A stretch of DNA of 64,000 bases from Excoecaria cochinchinensis (GCA_947683425.1 CANTUQ010000159.1:2294001-2358000); one strand, 5' to 3'. Shown: positions 1-10,510, counted from the first letter of the stretch. Translations and numbers: made by a program. Notes: a model not told the origin generated them from the sequence alone.

Positions 1-406
1 TCCAACCAGCCAACCAACCCTAAAAACAGGTCAAAATAGGTTTTTATAGGCTTTGAATTACCGACAGCCATCGGAATCATACCGACGGGCGTCAATTGAA
101 TCCTATTTCCTGTTGGAAACAAGATTCAACCAATGGACGTCTGAAGCCACAGACGGGAGTCGGGGCTCTCCGTCGAGCGACGGGCATACCGCGATAGACG
201 GGCTGGCCGCCGGTGCAGTTAAACTTCCTTTTTTTACCCTAAAACTCCCAATTCTCCTTTTTCTCTTTGTCGTGAATAGAGAAAGCATATTTCTCGTGAA
301 TCTGGGGGCCAAAATCCCTGAATCTCAACTGTTCATTCGGACTCGGGCATCGATTTCTTCATCGGGTAATCTCTGATCTGGACTACCTCGGGACACAGTG
401 CTTACA
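1..406 (-). mobile_element. Ogre/Tat-like element A, 3' LTR (cut by window edge)
   Basis: This is the U3 start of a minus-strand LTR. Read on the minus strand it opens with TGTAAGCACTGTGTCCCGAG, close to the TGTAGACACCGGGTCCCGAG opening of the complete Ogre-like LTR at 13773. It is followed at 407 by a minus-strand polypurine tract, so it is the 3' LTR. Positions 1-406 align over most of their length with 3388-3744, the other LTR of the same element. The rest of the LTR lies left of the window. Confidence 0.8.
60..230. repeat. CpG-rich palindromic cassette in LTR A (3' copy)
   Basis: A GC-rich island in AT-rich LTR sequence, built from reiterated ACCGACGG / GACGGGCGTC words in both orientations. 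It lies about 180-350 bases from the LTR start, the same place as the GC-rich blocks at 10395, 14028, 20690 and 27340 in other Ogre-like LTRs, but the word is different. Confidence 0.6.
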
Positions 407-599
407 GTTGCCCCCAATTTTGGGGAAACTAGTGCGCAAGTGCCTAGATGAGCCAAAATTCAGAGAAAAAAGAAAACAAAAGGAAGAATAGCGTACCTGA
501 AGCAATCCTTGCCATCCGTGTTTCTTGCTGGGTAAACCTTGTCTCAGTCTGCTCAACGGATAGCGATGGACGTCCCTGCCGATCTTGTCTTGACCCACA

Positions 600-1520
600 A
601 GGGGTTGATAAGGTGTAGCATTCTCTAGCTACAACCTTGCCGTGAAGAGCGGTGTTCTCTAACCGCAACTTCAATCGTGAGATGCGGTGTTTGTTAACCA
701 CAATCTAGGTGCGAAGAGCAGTCTTCTTTAACTGCAGCTTCAGTTGCCGTATTGACCTCGTCTCGATCTGCATGGCCTTCCGCTAGCCTCGTCTCGGCCT
801 GTGAGGGGAAAGTGAGATGCAGTACTCTCTGACTGCAATCCCAATTGCAAGATGCAGTGTTATCAAACTGCAGTCCTGCCGCGATGTATTCTATCGCTGA
901 TGCCCTGCTGACCTCGTCTCGGTCCGCATGGCCTTCCGCTAGCCTCGTCTCGGCCTGCGCGGGGAAAGTGAGATGCAGCACTCTCTAACTGGAATCCCTG
1001 TTGCGAGATGCGGTACTCTCTGACCACAGTCTCGGGGTGAAGAGCAGTGTTCTCTAACTGCAACTTTGATTGGTGAGATTCCCCTGCTAACCCCCATCCG
1101 ATATGCAAGGTGTGTAGTACTCTCTGACTACAACATGAACTGTGAGATGCAGTACTTTCTGACAACAATCTCAAGGTGAAGAGCAGTGTTTTCTCACTGC
1201 AACTTCAATTGGTGAAGTTCCCCTGCTAATCCCCATCCGATCTGCAAGGTGTGTAGCACTCTTTGACTACAACATGAATTGTGAGATGCAGCACTCTCTG
1301 GCTACAATCTCGGTTTGATGAAGTTCCCTTGCTAACCCCCATCCGATTTGCAAGGTGTGTAGTACTCTCTGACTACAATAAGAACTGTGAGATGCAGTAC
1401 TCTCTGACTACAGTCTCAAGGTGAAGAGCAGTGTTCTCTAACCGCAACTTCGGTTTGTGAGATGCGGTGTTTGCTAACCACAATCCTGGTTTGCAACCTG
1501 TTCTATCGCTGATGTCCCGT
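600..1520. repeat. Tandem array, 'GTGAGATGCAGTACTCTCTGA' type, in element A 3' UTR
   Basis: Roughly thirty degenerate copies of two related ~32-base words (GAGATGCAGTACTCTCTGAC and GAAGAGCAGTGTTCTCTAAC). They are arranged in irregular higher-order blocks of about 105-140 bases, marked by CTGCTAACCCCCATCCG at 1084, 1223 and 1329. The position just inside the polypurine tract matches the arrays at 9618, 19683 and 27965 in the other Ogre-like elements. Confidence 0.75.
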
Positions 1521-1579
1521 TAGCCTCATCTCGGCCTCTCAGATCATCTCATATTGAAGGGATTTGGAATATTTTTGAA

Positions 1580-1812
1580 AATATTTTGATGTTCCAAAGA
1601 GATTGAGAAAGCCTTAAGAAAAAGATAATGCTCCAAAGAGACTGAGAATGCCTAAAAAGGACTTAAAGATAATGCTCCAAAGAGACTGGAAATGCCTTTT
1701 GAACAAGGACTTAGAGATAATGCTCCAAAGAGACTGGAAATGCCTTTTAAACAAGGACTTAAAGATAATGCTCCGAAGAGACTGAAAATGCCTTTTGAAC
1801 AAGGACTTAAAG
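1580..1812. repeat. 48-bp tandem repeat in element A
   Basis: About four and a half copies of a 48-base unit containing GATAATGCTCCAAAGAGACT; the shared AAGGACTTA start recurs at 1657, 1705, 1753 and 1801. The array abuts the truncated 5' LTR at about 1815. Confidence 0.85.
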
Positions 1813-2806
1813 ATAAGCCTAAGACGGCGCTTTTATCCATCTTTGGCAAACCAAAGGGGTCTTGGAGGTGAACACCCCAATAGAACATTGGGAATGACCC
1901 TCTAACCCTACGGAGCCTAGGATTGTTAATTGAGTCTTTTGATGGGACACAAGAGGTGTCTTGGAGGTTCCAATGAGTGATCGGATACCTCTCACCTCAT
2001 TGAGCCCAAAGACCAGAGCCGAGTTCGGGACTTCTCATCTATTTCTACCTTGATTAATTTTACAATTAGATTTTGAATTTATTAATTCGCTCTCTCTCCA
2101 CACGATGCAATTCAATTAAAAGCATACTTATTCACGTCAAAACTTAATGAATAAATAAATAAATAAAATGTAACAAAAAAAGGACTATAAAGATAAATAC
2201 AATAACACTAGAAGCGGAATACAACTCGCATTTGTAAAAGTGCGGCACATACATAAAACGGGGAATTCATTTATTTTGAGGACTTTGGTCCTCACATGTA
2301 CTTATTATGAAAGAAACTAGTTTTTATTGTGATGTTTTTATTGGATGGAAATTTGGACGTTGGATCCTTGAGTAAAAAAACATCCCAATTTTATTTACTA
2401 TAAATATTTATCCATTCTTATTTAACGCGGAATAAAACGATTCATTGTGAGAACGAAATAATCAATAAAAAACGAATAAATAAATTATTAAATAAGCAAA
2501 TAAATAAATAAATAAAGGATAAAGAGGTAAACCAAATGGAGTCTACCATGGCAAAACTCCTCTTAAGCTCCAAATTATCCCAAAGGCATAAAAATAATCT
2601 CACAAAATAATCAATTATGTTAATATAAAAAAACAAAACATTAATAAATATTAATGAAAATAGAGGATAAAATTCAGAACTAAAATAATAAGAATAAAAC
2701 TATTTGATAAAAGACAGAAGAGAAAAGATTTAGAAATAAATAAGAATAAATAATAGAAAGACAATGAGAAAAAAAAGGTTTTGAGAATTGCAAACAGATC
2801 CTAGGG

Positions 2807-2975
2807 ACGGCCTCTAACGAATGACAGACGGGCGTCGCTGGAAGCGACCGACGGATTGCATGCCGCCATTCATCCGAGAGACAAGCATATCCCGGGATGA
2901 CCAACGGGCAGTAACACGTCACATACGTGCCGTCGCTCAAACGAGCGACGAGCATTGGTGGCCTTATGCCCCATC
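2807..2975. repeat. Second CpG-rich cassette in element A 5' LTR
   Basis: A GC-rich island with ACGGGCGTCG, GCGACCGACGG, CACGTCACATACGTG and GTCGCTCAAACGAGCGAC. The last is an inverted repeat with arms GTCGCTC and GAGCGAC. It uses the same vocabulary as the cassettes at 60-230 and 3445-3560 but lies deeper in the LTR, on the far side of the GTGTCCAGAATATTTACC stretch. Confidence 0.5.
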
Positions 2976-3444
2976 GGTTGCTACTGTGCTTCAAAAAAAA
3001 AGTAAAAAACAAATTTTCTCAAACAAAATAATTTTTCAACACGAAAGTCCAAAAAAGGGGCAAAATAATTAAAATAAACTAAATAAGATGGGTGTCCAGA
3101 ATATTTACCTTCTGATTTTACCTTTTAGGTTGGATTCTTGATGATTCGGATCCCGCACGCCTCACTAGAAATGAGTGAAGATCAAAAAAAGAAAGATTTG
3201 GATTTTTCTTTCTTCGTTTTCACAAAATGCACAAATGTTGGAATCAAAATTCTTAAAAACTAATCAATTTTAGCTCCTTTGAATATTTTGATTCACAAAA
3301 ATCAAAAATAGAATGGAGAAATCTTGAGATGAAAAAAAGAATGCTAGAAAATGTGTTTTTAGGTAGAAAAAAAAATGCAAATTCGTCCAACCAGCCAACC
3401 AACCCCAAAAATGGGTGAAAAATAGGTTTTTATAGGCTTTGAAT

Positions 3445-3560
3445 TACCAACGGCCGTCGGAATCATACTGACGGACGTCTGAAGCCACAGACGGGCGTCG
3501 GGGCTCTCCGCGGAGCGACGGGCATACCGCGATAGACGGGCTGGCCGCCAGTGGAGGTAA
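3445..3560. repeat. CpG-rich palindromic cassette in element A 5' LTR
   Basis: Counterpart of 60-230 in the partner LTR: CAACGGCCGTCGGAATC, GACGGACGTC, GACGGGCGTCGGGG. About 45 bases present in the 3' copy are missing here, so the cassette differs in length between the two LTRs of one element. Confidence 0.6.
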
Positions 3561-3817
3561 ACTTCCTTTTTTTATCCTAAAACTCCCAATTCTCCTTTTT
3601 CTCTTTGTCGTGAATAAAGAAAGCATATTTCTCGTGAATCTGGGGGCCAAAATCCCTAAATCTCAACCGTTCATTTGGACTCGGGCATCGATTTCTTCAT
3701 CGGGTAATCTCTGATCTGGACTACCTTGGGACACGGTGCTTACACCGGTGATAGCAACCCTCGCACGCATCCGAGCACTCTGCTGAGTGGCGTGCCTACC
3801 CGCCGAGCCGTGCAGCA

Positions 3818-4034
3818 GAGCCTCTATCGCGAGCGCGATAGAGCGCTCAGCTGCCGAGTTATTTTGGGCGATTCTCTGTCGCGAGCGCGACAGATCGGGC
3901 TGGCAGCTCACTATCGCGAGCGTAATGCCTGTCGCGAGATCAACAATAAGTTATAGTTGATCCCCCACGAGATCGCGATGATTGCCGTGGTCACGACCTG
4001 GGCAAGTCATCTCTGTCGCGAGCGCGACAGTGAC
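3818..4034. repeat. TCGCG-type palindrome cassette in LTR B
   Basis: Contains TCTATCGCGAGCGCGATAGA at about 3822, TCTGTCGCGAGCGCGACAGA at about 3885 and CTCTGTCGCGAGCGCGACAG at about 4010, plus half-site variants. Each is a 9-bp inverted repeat around an AG centre. The first differs from the others by a paired change in both arms (G to A on one side, C to T on the other), which keeps the pairing. Confidence 0.75.
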
Positions 4035-4765
4035 CTCTCCTTGCCCTATTTTCCGGCTTTGTCTTCTCTTCTAAAATAAATTTGAAATGGTTTCTTCATG
4101 AACTCTTACATCTGTAAGCTCTGTAATATGCTTGTTTAAATGTGCCATTTTATGAATCTTTTATGATGAATGATATGCTATGATTTGGAACCTGAATTGG
4201 ATTATGCATTACCTGCGAGAGTCAGTCTAGTGGATAGTTAGGCATGGCTAATAGAGTCTTTTAGCTGCATCCTCAGTTCCATTTGGACCCTGATCAGGTC
4301 CCCGTTTGGTTCCTCGCGAACCTTTATGAATTTTGGATCTTATTTAAGGTCCCTCCGAAAACTTGTTTTGAATGTGATAAAATAAAATGGTTTCTCGATT
4401 TGTACCCGTAAGGTACTGTTTGTATTCAATTCATACCCGTAAGGTACTGTCTGTATCCTCATTATCCACTATTGTGAGTCAGCAGGTGTTCTGGTTGCCT
4501 TGGTTTGCTTCAATATGATTATCAGAATGTGATATCTCTGTTTTGAAATGATTACAAGATTTTGATATCCGAATGAGTATGATGATACGTATGAGCTATC
4601 AGTTAATATGCATATGAATGTGGATTTGAGCAACTGAATGAATGTGTTTGAATTGCCAGCATGGTTATATATCTGACATGGTTATTCGCATATGTCATAT
4701 CGTATGTGTTATGCTTTGACGACCATTGTGAATGGTCGTCCACTCTTTTGTTGTGTGTTCCCCAC

Positions 4766-4803
4766 TAAGCATTATCGCTTAGCACGGTGTTTCATCCATG
4801 CAG
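4766..4803 (+). promoter_or_regulatory. Conserved GCTTAGC hairpin plus splice-acceptor-like AG in LTR B
   Basis: CCACTAAGCATTATCGCTTAG forms a CTAAGC/GCTTAG stem. It is followed by CACGGTGTTTCATCCATGCAG and then GTGCAG. The same order of stem, pyrimidine-rich stretch and YAG|GT occurs in the LTRs of elements E, H and TR-GAG2 and in the solo LTR inside CACTA2. Calling it an acceptor is inference; the conservation is visible. Confidence 0.55.
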
Positions 4804-5255
4804 GTGCAGAAGGCGTTTGTGCTTTGGGAGAGTCGCCGCCAGTCAAGCCAACACAGAGGGTTTAGTGTTAGGGCTTTAGTTTTGTAGCTTGTTAATGATT
4901 CTTTTTGTAATAGAACCCTCATTGTATCTGTAATTTTGTAAGCTTTCGCTTTGCATATTTTGGATATGTAATCATCTTTGTAATATCAGTTTGATCAGAA
5001 CATTATTGTAATGAATATTGTTATAGTAATGCATGATCATGATGATGTTTCTCTAAAGTTTTAATTTCCACTGTATTTTCGTATGCTTTTGATGTTTGAA
5101 TGTATGCTTTGTATCGATCTGTCTGGTGTGACACCCCTGCTCCTACGGCATCTCACTCCTATCCGGATGGGTTCGCCTACGTATGGGTAGGGGGTGTTAC
5201 AATCCCTGCAAGCACAAAGCCCTCTTAAGAGGCACATAAGTATTTTCAACAAGGA

Positions 5256-5700
5256 CACTACAAAAAAGACGGATTTTACCGACGGAATTTAGTATTTTAC
5301 CGATGGAAAATGACCTTACCGACGGTTTTTTTTATTTTACCGACGGAATAAATCCGTCCCTAAAACGTGCGTAGGTACCAATTTAACGGCGGAAAATTTC
5401 GTCAGTAATGTTACCGACGGATATTATCGATGGAATTGTTAAAAATATTCCGTCGGTAATTTTATAAAAAACCGTCGGTTGTTTCGTCGTGTTGACCATT
5501 TACCGACGGAATAGTCTGTCGGTAAACCGTCGGTAAAATTAATAAATTATTGATTAATTTTAATATAAATAGCGATGGATTTTTTTTCGTCGGTAAAGTT
5601 GTAGGCAAATATATTTAGTAAAAATGTTAATGCAATTAAAATGAGAGTGACGTATTTTTCCGTCGGTAAGTTGTCGGTAGTATTAATTTTTTTGTTTAAT
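5256..5700. repeat. CACTA1 left terminal inverted repeat and subterminal repeats
   Basis: The terminal CACTACAAAAAAGACGG is followed by about fifteen copies of TTACCGACGGAA or its complement TTCCGTCGGTAA. In En/Spm such subterminal repeats are bound by TnpA; that role is inferred here by analogy. Confidence 0.88.
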
Positions 5701-5885
5701 TTTTTTCTTAATTTTTTGCAAAAATAATATATTTCCTGGTGCAAATCCCAAATTAAACACAATAAATTAAAAACAAAAAGTCTAAAATTTAAATTAAAGA
5801 TATATATTAATTGATAATTTTAATATATAACAAAAATAATATACATCATAACTATTGTGCAAATACATTTGTATAATGCACAATA

Positions 5886-8385
5886 TTTTTGAGGTGTACT
5901 GTCTTGAATGCATGGCAAGTGTTCTTTCATGGATGGTCCATATCAAAGGTATGGAATTAAAAGGTTCCTGCATAAAACTGGAACATGTGAAACCAGTTAA
6001 CTAACTCAGCAAAACATCATCACTAATATATCAAAATCAATCATGATATTTTCCATGCTCACACTTGCTCAAAATAAAATGAAGTGACTGCATAAGCCCC
6101 CCAACACAGAACATTTAGCATCCAGTACTTCAATTTTCAACAGTTCTTAAAGTTCAGATATTTTGAAGCACACACCACATAATTGAAGAAAAATTGATTG
6201 TATTAGATTGGCGAAGATATAAGACAATAATGACAAGCATGAAATGCTACAAAATTCGAATCCAATTCCTCATTCGAGAAAATCACAATAGCACTTTGCA
6301 ACAAGAACATAAAAGTAACAAACAAATATTTGAGTCAAAGCAATTTTGCATTGACAAAAGAAAAACCATAAACAGAATGATAAGATTATCCTACCATGAA
6401 AAAATAACCTTGGTCTCAAGAGAATTGACAAGTACTCCATCAAAACTGCACACACAAAGCATCAAAATTAGATGTGGAGAAATTCTTAAATCTAATGAAA
6501 TAAATCTATCAAAAGGGGAAAAAAAGACCAGCTACCATATGATCGATTACAAAATGAACATCAATATCAACAAGACAAAATTGACAAACGCATATCATCC
6601 AAAAGCATAAAACTGAGTTATTTTGATGATCCAGTAAAAGAAAAACTGGTTATAAACAAATGCGTCTCTCTTGGCAAACTAATATGTATTGGAAAATTAA
6701 AAAATTGAAAAAGGTAAAAGAAATTATATGAATCAAGGAACTCATGGAGAGCCAGGATTGCCCCAGCACCGTGAAAAACACTTGTGAGGGGCATCGATTC
6801 AGCCACAGACAACAAATGCTCTTAAGTAATGACAATAATATCAGATGTAATAATTTTTAAACGGACCAAAAATCGCATCTGCTAACTAGTGTAACAGGTT
6901 CTAAAGCAGTTCATATTAAGAAATTTCAACTAGATATTAATGCTAGATGAAATTAGATGATATTTTGTGATTAGTTAGAATAGCTTCCTACATTAGCCAA
7001 TCAACAGCAATCTTCATCTTGCCATTGATCTTGAAAATGGTAACCGGCACACCTATGTTCTTCCATATGCCATGCACAGGACCATCATTGATGGAGAAAA
7101 CTTGCCAAAGAAATTAGCATATTAAGATGCAAGAGATAATTTACCAGAAAACATCTTCTCTCAATTTCTGTAAGAATTGAACCAGATGTTCTTTCCTAGA
7201 TAGAACTGCCCGACTCATGAATGACTATGCCTCTGGTGCCAGTCCTGGAACTTGGATTTTTTTTTTTGGTAAAAGTCCATGGGTGCTTGTAAAAGTTTGC
7301 AGTAAGTCAACATGTTGATTGTTCAAACAAACTAGATATTTTTAACAATCTAAGAGAGGAAGTTATCTTGGATGCAAATTTCACCTTGTTTGCAAATTTA
7401 TATTCCAACAAAATTCTGCAAAACCAAATTCGTACAAATCCAACCTCCATCAGGACATAATCACCAAGGTGATTTCAGTAGCTAACTTACCACTAAAAAT
7501 ACTCTAACCTAATCCATAAGAAAACCTTTATCTTTCTAAGCTGTGTTAATTTTTAACTTGAGCACCCAGGGTATTGAGTCCGAGAGCACTTGGAAAACAC
7601 TAGAGAAGGGATTGGTCTATGAAGTTAGAAAATATATTCATGATTTCATTCAATCAAATTTACTTTTCCTCTTCATTCAACACCTCATCTTAACTGTTAG
7701 AAATAGCCAAAAAAAAAATAGATCACTAAGACAACCTGAATTGTATAATCAATTTCCTGCAAAGACCTACAAGTAAAAACCAAATTAAGCAAATGGGAGA
7801 TGAAGCAGCAATGATGTAACAGTGTTAAAACAAGAATTTAAGGGGAAAAAATCATATATAAATTGTTAAAGCGAATAAAGTCAAGCAACAAGTAATAGTA
7901 GTCCAAAATTCAATAATGGTAACAGCAACAAATTACTAAGTACTAACCAATGGAAGCTGGGGTTTCCTGTATCCAAAATGATGTAGTGTTCTATTGAAAC
8001 TAGACGACAGATTGGCCTCTCTCGCTTCCTTTCGAAATTTCTCCAAAATCTTTGAAGGCTCGAATCTAATGTCTTCTCTAAAATCCAAAGTGCCCATCTC
8101 CTGCAAGTACAACAAATCAGCAGATACTATCCCCAGCTCCTTAAACGAATCCTCTGATTTCTCAATCACAGAACCAGGTAAAAACTTCTGGAATATAACA
8201 ACAAAGCAAAAAAAAAACAGCGACCGCAGAAATCCAATGGAGATAATCTAGCTCTTGAAAAGCAAGAAACGGGAAAATCTCTATCTGGGTCTTTGCAAAA
8301 ATGGGTGCCTCTCGCTTCTACCAGCTGAGGAAGAGCGAAGCAGACTCTCCCTCTTCAATGGAAACCCAGAATCCAAAGAACCCAT
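5886..8385 (-). pseudogene. Captured fragment of a GT4-type glycosyltransferase gene (At5g04480/At4g01210-like)
   Basis: At least three exons lie collinear on the minus strand with intron sequence between them. Exon 1 (8385-7948) starts MGSLDSGFPLKRESLLRSSS, then a signal-anchor-like hydrophobic run ending FQKFLPGSVIEKSEDSF, then DIRFEPSKILEKFRKEAREA and FGYRKPQLPLV, ending at an intact GTTAGT donor. A later exon (7105-6992) reads VFSINDGPVHGIWKNIGVPV and ends at a GTAGGA donor. A third (5967-5886), after a TTTTATGCAG acceptor, reads EPFNSIPLIWTIHERTLAM. From memory, these match in order the N-terminal third of plant Golgi-type GT4 proteins of the At5g04480 kind. The exon for the ADLLVDP..LMVTV segment was not found. 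A TAG at codon 35, a second stop and a frameshift in a T-run break exon 1, so this is not a working gene. Retained introns show capture from DNA rather than from mRNA. Confidence 0.82.
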
Positions 8386-8727
8386 TGTTTAGAGTTCCAT
8401 GAATTAGCTCAAAAATTTATTATAATTACATGCAGATAACATGAAAATTGAAAGTTCAATCGAGTATCAATCAGATGTCGAAGCCCATGCCTACCTCTTT
8501 CGCGTGCACTGCTTTTCGTGTGATAATTCGCCAGTAGATGAAAAATCAATATCCACGCCGCCACTACAAATATTCAATATAACAAATAAATGCAAAAATT
8601 CGCACTCCAACTAATACTTTGGAATGTTTTAGTCTCGGCGAGAAGAATGAGATAAAAGTTGACAGAGTGATACAAAATCGAGATAGGCGACTGGATTAGG
8701 GAGATAAATCAAAATCAAGCTTCAAAT

Positions 8728-9180
8728 CTAGATCTTGAGCAAAGAAACACATACCTGATTGATGGCACAAAATCGAGTGAGGGAGAGTGAGATCGAGATA
8801 GCGAGCGAAAGCCAGATTGAGAGAGAGAGAGAGATCGAGAAGAGAGAGAGCAGATCACAGACCAGCTGATGGAGGAAAAGGTGGCGACAACGGTGGAAGA
8901 AAAGGGCTGCCAAGGGGAAAAATGCTACCGCCTCTCCACGCAAAAGCCGACGGAAAAGAAAGAAGAAGAAGAAGAGGAAAGGCCGGCGACGGCGGCTGCC
9001 AACAGAGGGGGCAGAGACGGCGACGAGAAGAAGAGGGGCAGGTGGTGGCACCTGGAAACCAAAGGAAGAGATCGGGATCTTTAGGGGCTAGGCATTGGGA
9101 AAGAGAAAGAAAAGAAAGAAGAAGAAAAAGAAAGAAAAGAAAGAGCATGGAGCCAAAACGTCGTAGTTTTGGACTATGTT
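8728..9180 (-). promoter_or_regulatory. CACTA1 minus-strand leader/promoter-like segment
   Basis: On the minus strand this is a C/T-rich tract with TCTCTCTCTCTC (8817-8850), resembling a plant 5' leader. It begins next to the inverted repeat CCAAAACGTCGTAGTTTTGG (9153-9172). CACTA2 has the same arrangement at 38690-39040. No convincing protein is encoded; the Lys/Glu-rich and Pro/Ser-rich frames are compositional. Confidence 0.4.
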
Positions 9181-9189
9181 AGGGTAGAT

Positions 9190-9546
9190 TTTTTGTAGTG
9201 TAATTACCGACGGATAATACATCCGTCGCCACTTCTGTCGGTAAATAAAAAATGCTTGTGTTACCGACGAAAATTCCATCACTACATGAATTAATTGAAA
9301 AAAAATATTTACCGACCGCAATAACCGTCGGAAAATCGGTCGCTATCAATTGGCGCGAACATTTCCCACCAATAATAGCGACGAATTATAATTTTCGTCG
9401 GTAAAATTTTTTCATTTATCAAATTTATTTATTTTCCCTACGCATTATAGGTTTGGTCGGTAATCCATCGGTAATATATTAATTTTACCGACGGAATATA
9501 TATCCGTCGGTAAAATCCGTCGGTAAAATGCATTTTTTTTGTAGTG
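9190..9546. repeat. CACTA1 right subterminal and terminal inverted repeats
   Basis: Inverse of the left end: copies of TTACCGACGGA and TCCGTCGGTAA up to the terminal TTTTTTTGTAGTG. Two adjacent copies near 9482-9535 match the left terminus in inverted order. Confidence 0.88.
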
Positions 9547-10181
9547 GGAGACTCTTGTTGGAGATGATAAAGGGAGTGGTATTTGGTATATCACAGTTGG
9601 TAAGGGATCTCCAAGAATTGGATGTCCTCACTTTGTAGTCTAAATAACGGGTCGATGAGTTTAAAGGATGTCCGCACTTTATAGTCTATATAATGACTTA
9701 GTAAGTTTCAAGGATGTTCGCACTTTGTAGTCTAGATGACGACATAGTGAGTTTCAAGGATGTTCGCACTTTGCAGTCTAGATAACAACTCGGTGAGTTT
9801 TAAGGATGTCTGCACATTGTAGTCTAGATAACGACTCAGTGAGATTCAAGAATATCCGCACTTTGTAGTCTAGATAACGACTCGGTGCGACTCAAGGATG
9901 ATATTCATATTCTACAAACAGTTCTCTAGGGAACAACCAACCCTTCAGGAGCCATCCATTCAACACCAAATTAAAAGGGATTTGAAGTGCCAACAAGACG
10001 ACTGCAATCGACCACTAAGAGAGGCTCTGCATGTCAGTAAATGGGCATTAATCCAACTCGCTGCGACCTTCAACACAACGAAAAGGTAAGGACTGCCTCA
10101 AGTACGCACTTTTTTCCTTCTACTCTAAATTTTTGCTCACCTAGGTACCCATGCACTAACTTCCCCAAAGTTGGGGGCAAT
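9547..10181 (+). other. Element B 3' internal segment with polypurine tract
   Basis: Non-coding Ogre-like 3' region. It holds a 46-bp tandem array, then a segment with CAAGTACGCACTTTTTTCC and CTCACCTAGGTACCCATGCAC that closely matches 20340-20420 in the neighbouring Ogre-like element. It ends with the polypurine tract AAAGTTGGGGGCAAT next to the LTR at 10182. Confidence 0.7.
9618..9905. repeat. 46-bp tandem repeat in element B 3' UTR
   Basis: About six copies of a 46-base unit containing GGATGTTCGCACTTTGTAGT; exact 46-base spacing is seen at 9666, 9712 and 9758. It occupies the same 3' untranslated position as the other arrays, with an unrelated sequence. Confidence 0.88.
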
Positions 10182-10394
10182 TGTAGGCATCGGGTCCTAA
10201 GGCAGCCTAGATCAGGGTTAACTAATGATAAAAGTAACAACTATTCACAGGTAAAAAGGTCGGAAGTGATGAGTTCCTTGCCAAGATTGCTTTTTCAAAA
10301 AATAAAAAAATAAAAAGATAATAAAAAAATAAAAATAAAAATAAATATAGAGTTTGGAATTATACTGTTTTAGTCAAATTTGTCTTAAAAAAAA

Positions 10395-10510
10395 AAATTT
10401 TGACCGCCGGTGGCGAGCTGGTGCGCCTTGGCATCGCAAGCGCGTGCCCACCGACGGGTGTCATGCACCCAACGATGCCTGTCGGTTGCCCTGTCCACCC
10501 AAATCCGTAG
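10395..10510. repeat. CpG-rich cassette in element B LTR
   Basis: A GC-rich block with CCGCCGGTGGCGAGCTGG, CATCGCAAGCGCGTGCC, CACCGACGGGTGTCATG and CCTGTCGG in an otherwise AT-rich LTR. The flanks align with 13990-14020 and 14160-14200, but the block itself does not. Confidence 0.6.

Larger units (their letters stand above)
407..1815 (-). other. Element A internal remnant with polypurine tract
   Basis: The interval between the two LTRs of element A is only about 1.4 kb. It starts with the minus-strand polypurine tract (407-426, TTGGGGGCAAC-type on the minus strand), then holds two tandem-repeat arrays. I find no gag, protease, reverse transcriptase or integrase sequence. At about 1815 the array runs straight into the LTR, with the last ~200 bases of the LTR and the primer site missing, so an internal deletion is likely. 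Confidence 0.7.
1816..3744 (-). mobile_element. Ogre/Tat-like element A, 5' LTR
   Basis: On the minus strand this runs from TGTAAGCACCGTGTCCC at 3744 down to about 1816. Positions 1830-2040 are the reverse complement of the 16400-16590 stretch of the complete Ogre-like LTR, including the CCAATAGAACATTGG hairpin and the cattgagcccaaagacc motif. The final ~200 bases are missing. An inverted repeat GAGGAC-TTTG-GTCCTC lies at 2278-2293. The sequence right of 3744 is unrelated Tekay-like LTR, so the element inserted into LTR B. Confidence 0.78.
3745..5201 (+). mobile_element. Tekay-like LTR B, 3' portion
   Basis: The right-hand part of a long chromovirus-type LTR, ending in GGTAGGGGGTGTTACA at 5201. 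It shares ordered landmarks with the LTRs at 43099, 51600-52593 and 63480: GAGTCAGTCTAGTGGATAGTTAGGCATG (4217), GGACCCTGATCAGGTCC (4279), a GTACCCGTAAGGTACTG pair (4405, 4433), AGTCAGCAGGT (4477) and the GCTTAGC hairpin (4766). Its left side is cut by element A. No primer site follows 5201, so it is either a solo LTR or a 3' LTR inserted into Ogre-like element B. Confidence 0.8.
5256..9546. mobile_element. CACTA1: non-autonomous, gene-capturing CACTA transposon
   Basis: The ends are CACTACAAAAAAGACGG at 5256 and its inverse TTTTTTTGTAGTG ending at 9546. They are flanked by a 3-bp direct duplication GGA (5253-5255 and 9547-9549), the size expected for CACTA elements. Both ends carry dense subterminal repeats of TTACCGACGGA in both orientations. 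The 4.3-kb element has no recognisable transposase (TnpD or TnpA) sequence. Instead the middle holds minus-strand exons and introns of a glycosyltransferase gene. It must depend on a transposase supplied elsewhere. Confidence 0.92.

Noticed and set aside
6194..6610. 138-residue plus-strand frame in CACTA1
   Set aside because: Opposite strand to the captured exons, in intron-like AT-rich sequence, Lys/Asn/Ile-rich with no recognised motif.
6618..6815. Minus-strand frame containing SVFHGAGAILALHEF in CACTA1 as another glycosyltransferase exon
   Set aside because: It lies in the right interval and strand, but I could not match it to the protein family with confidence.
8728..9182. Lys/Glu/Arg-rich plus-strand frames
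   Set aside because: Purine-rich leader of CACTA1 read on the wrong strand; composition only.
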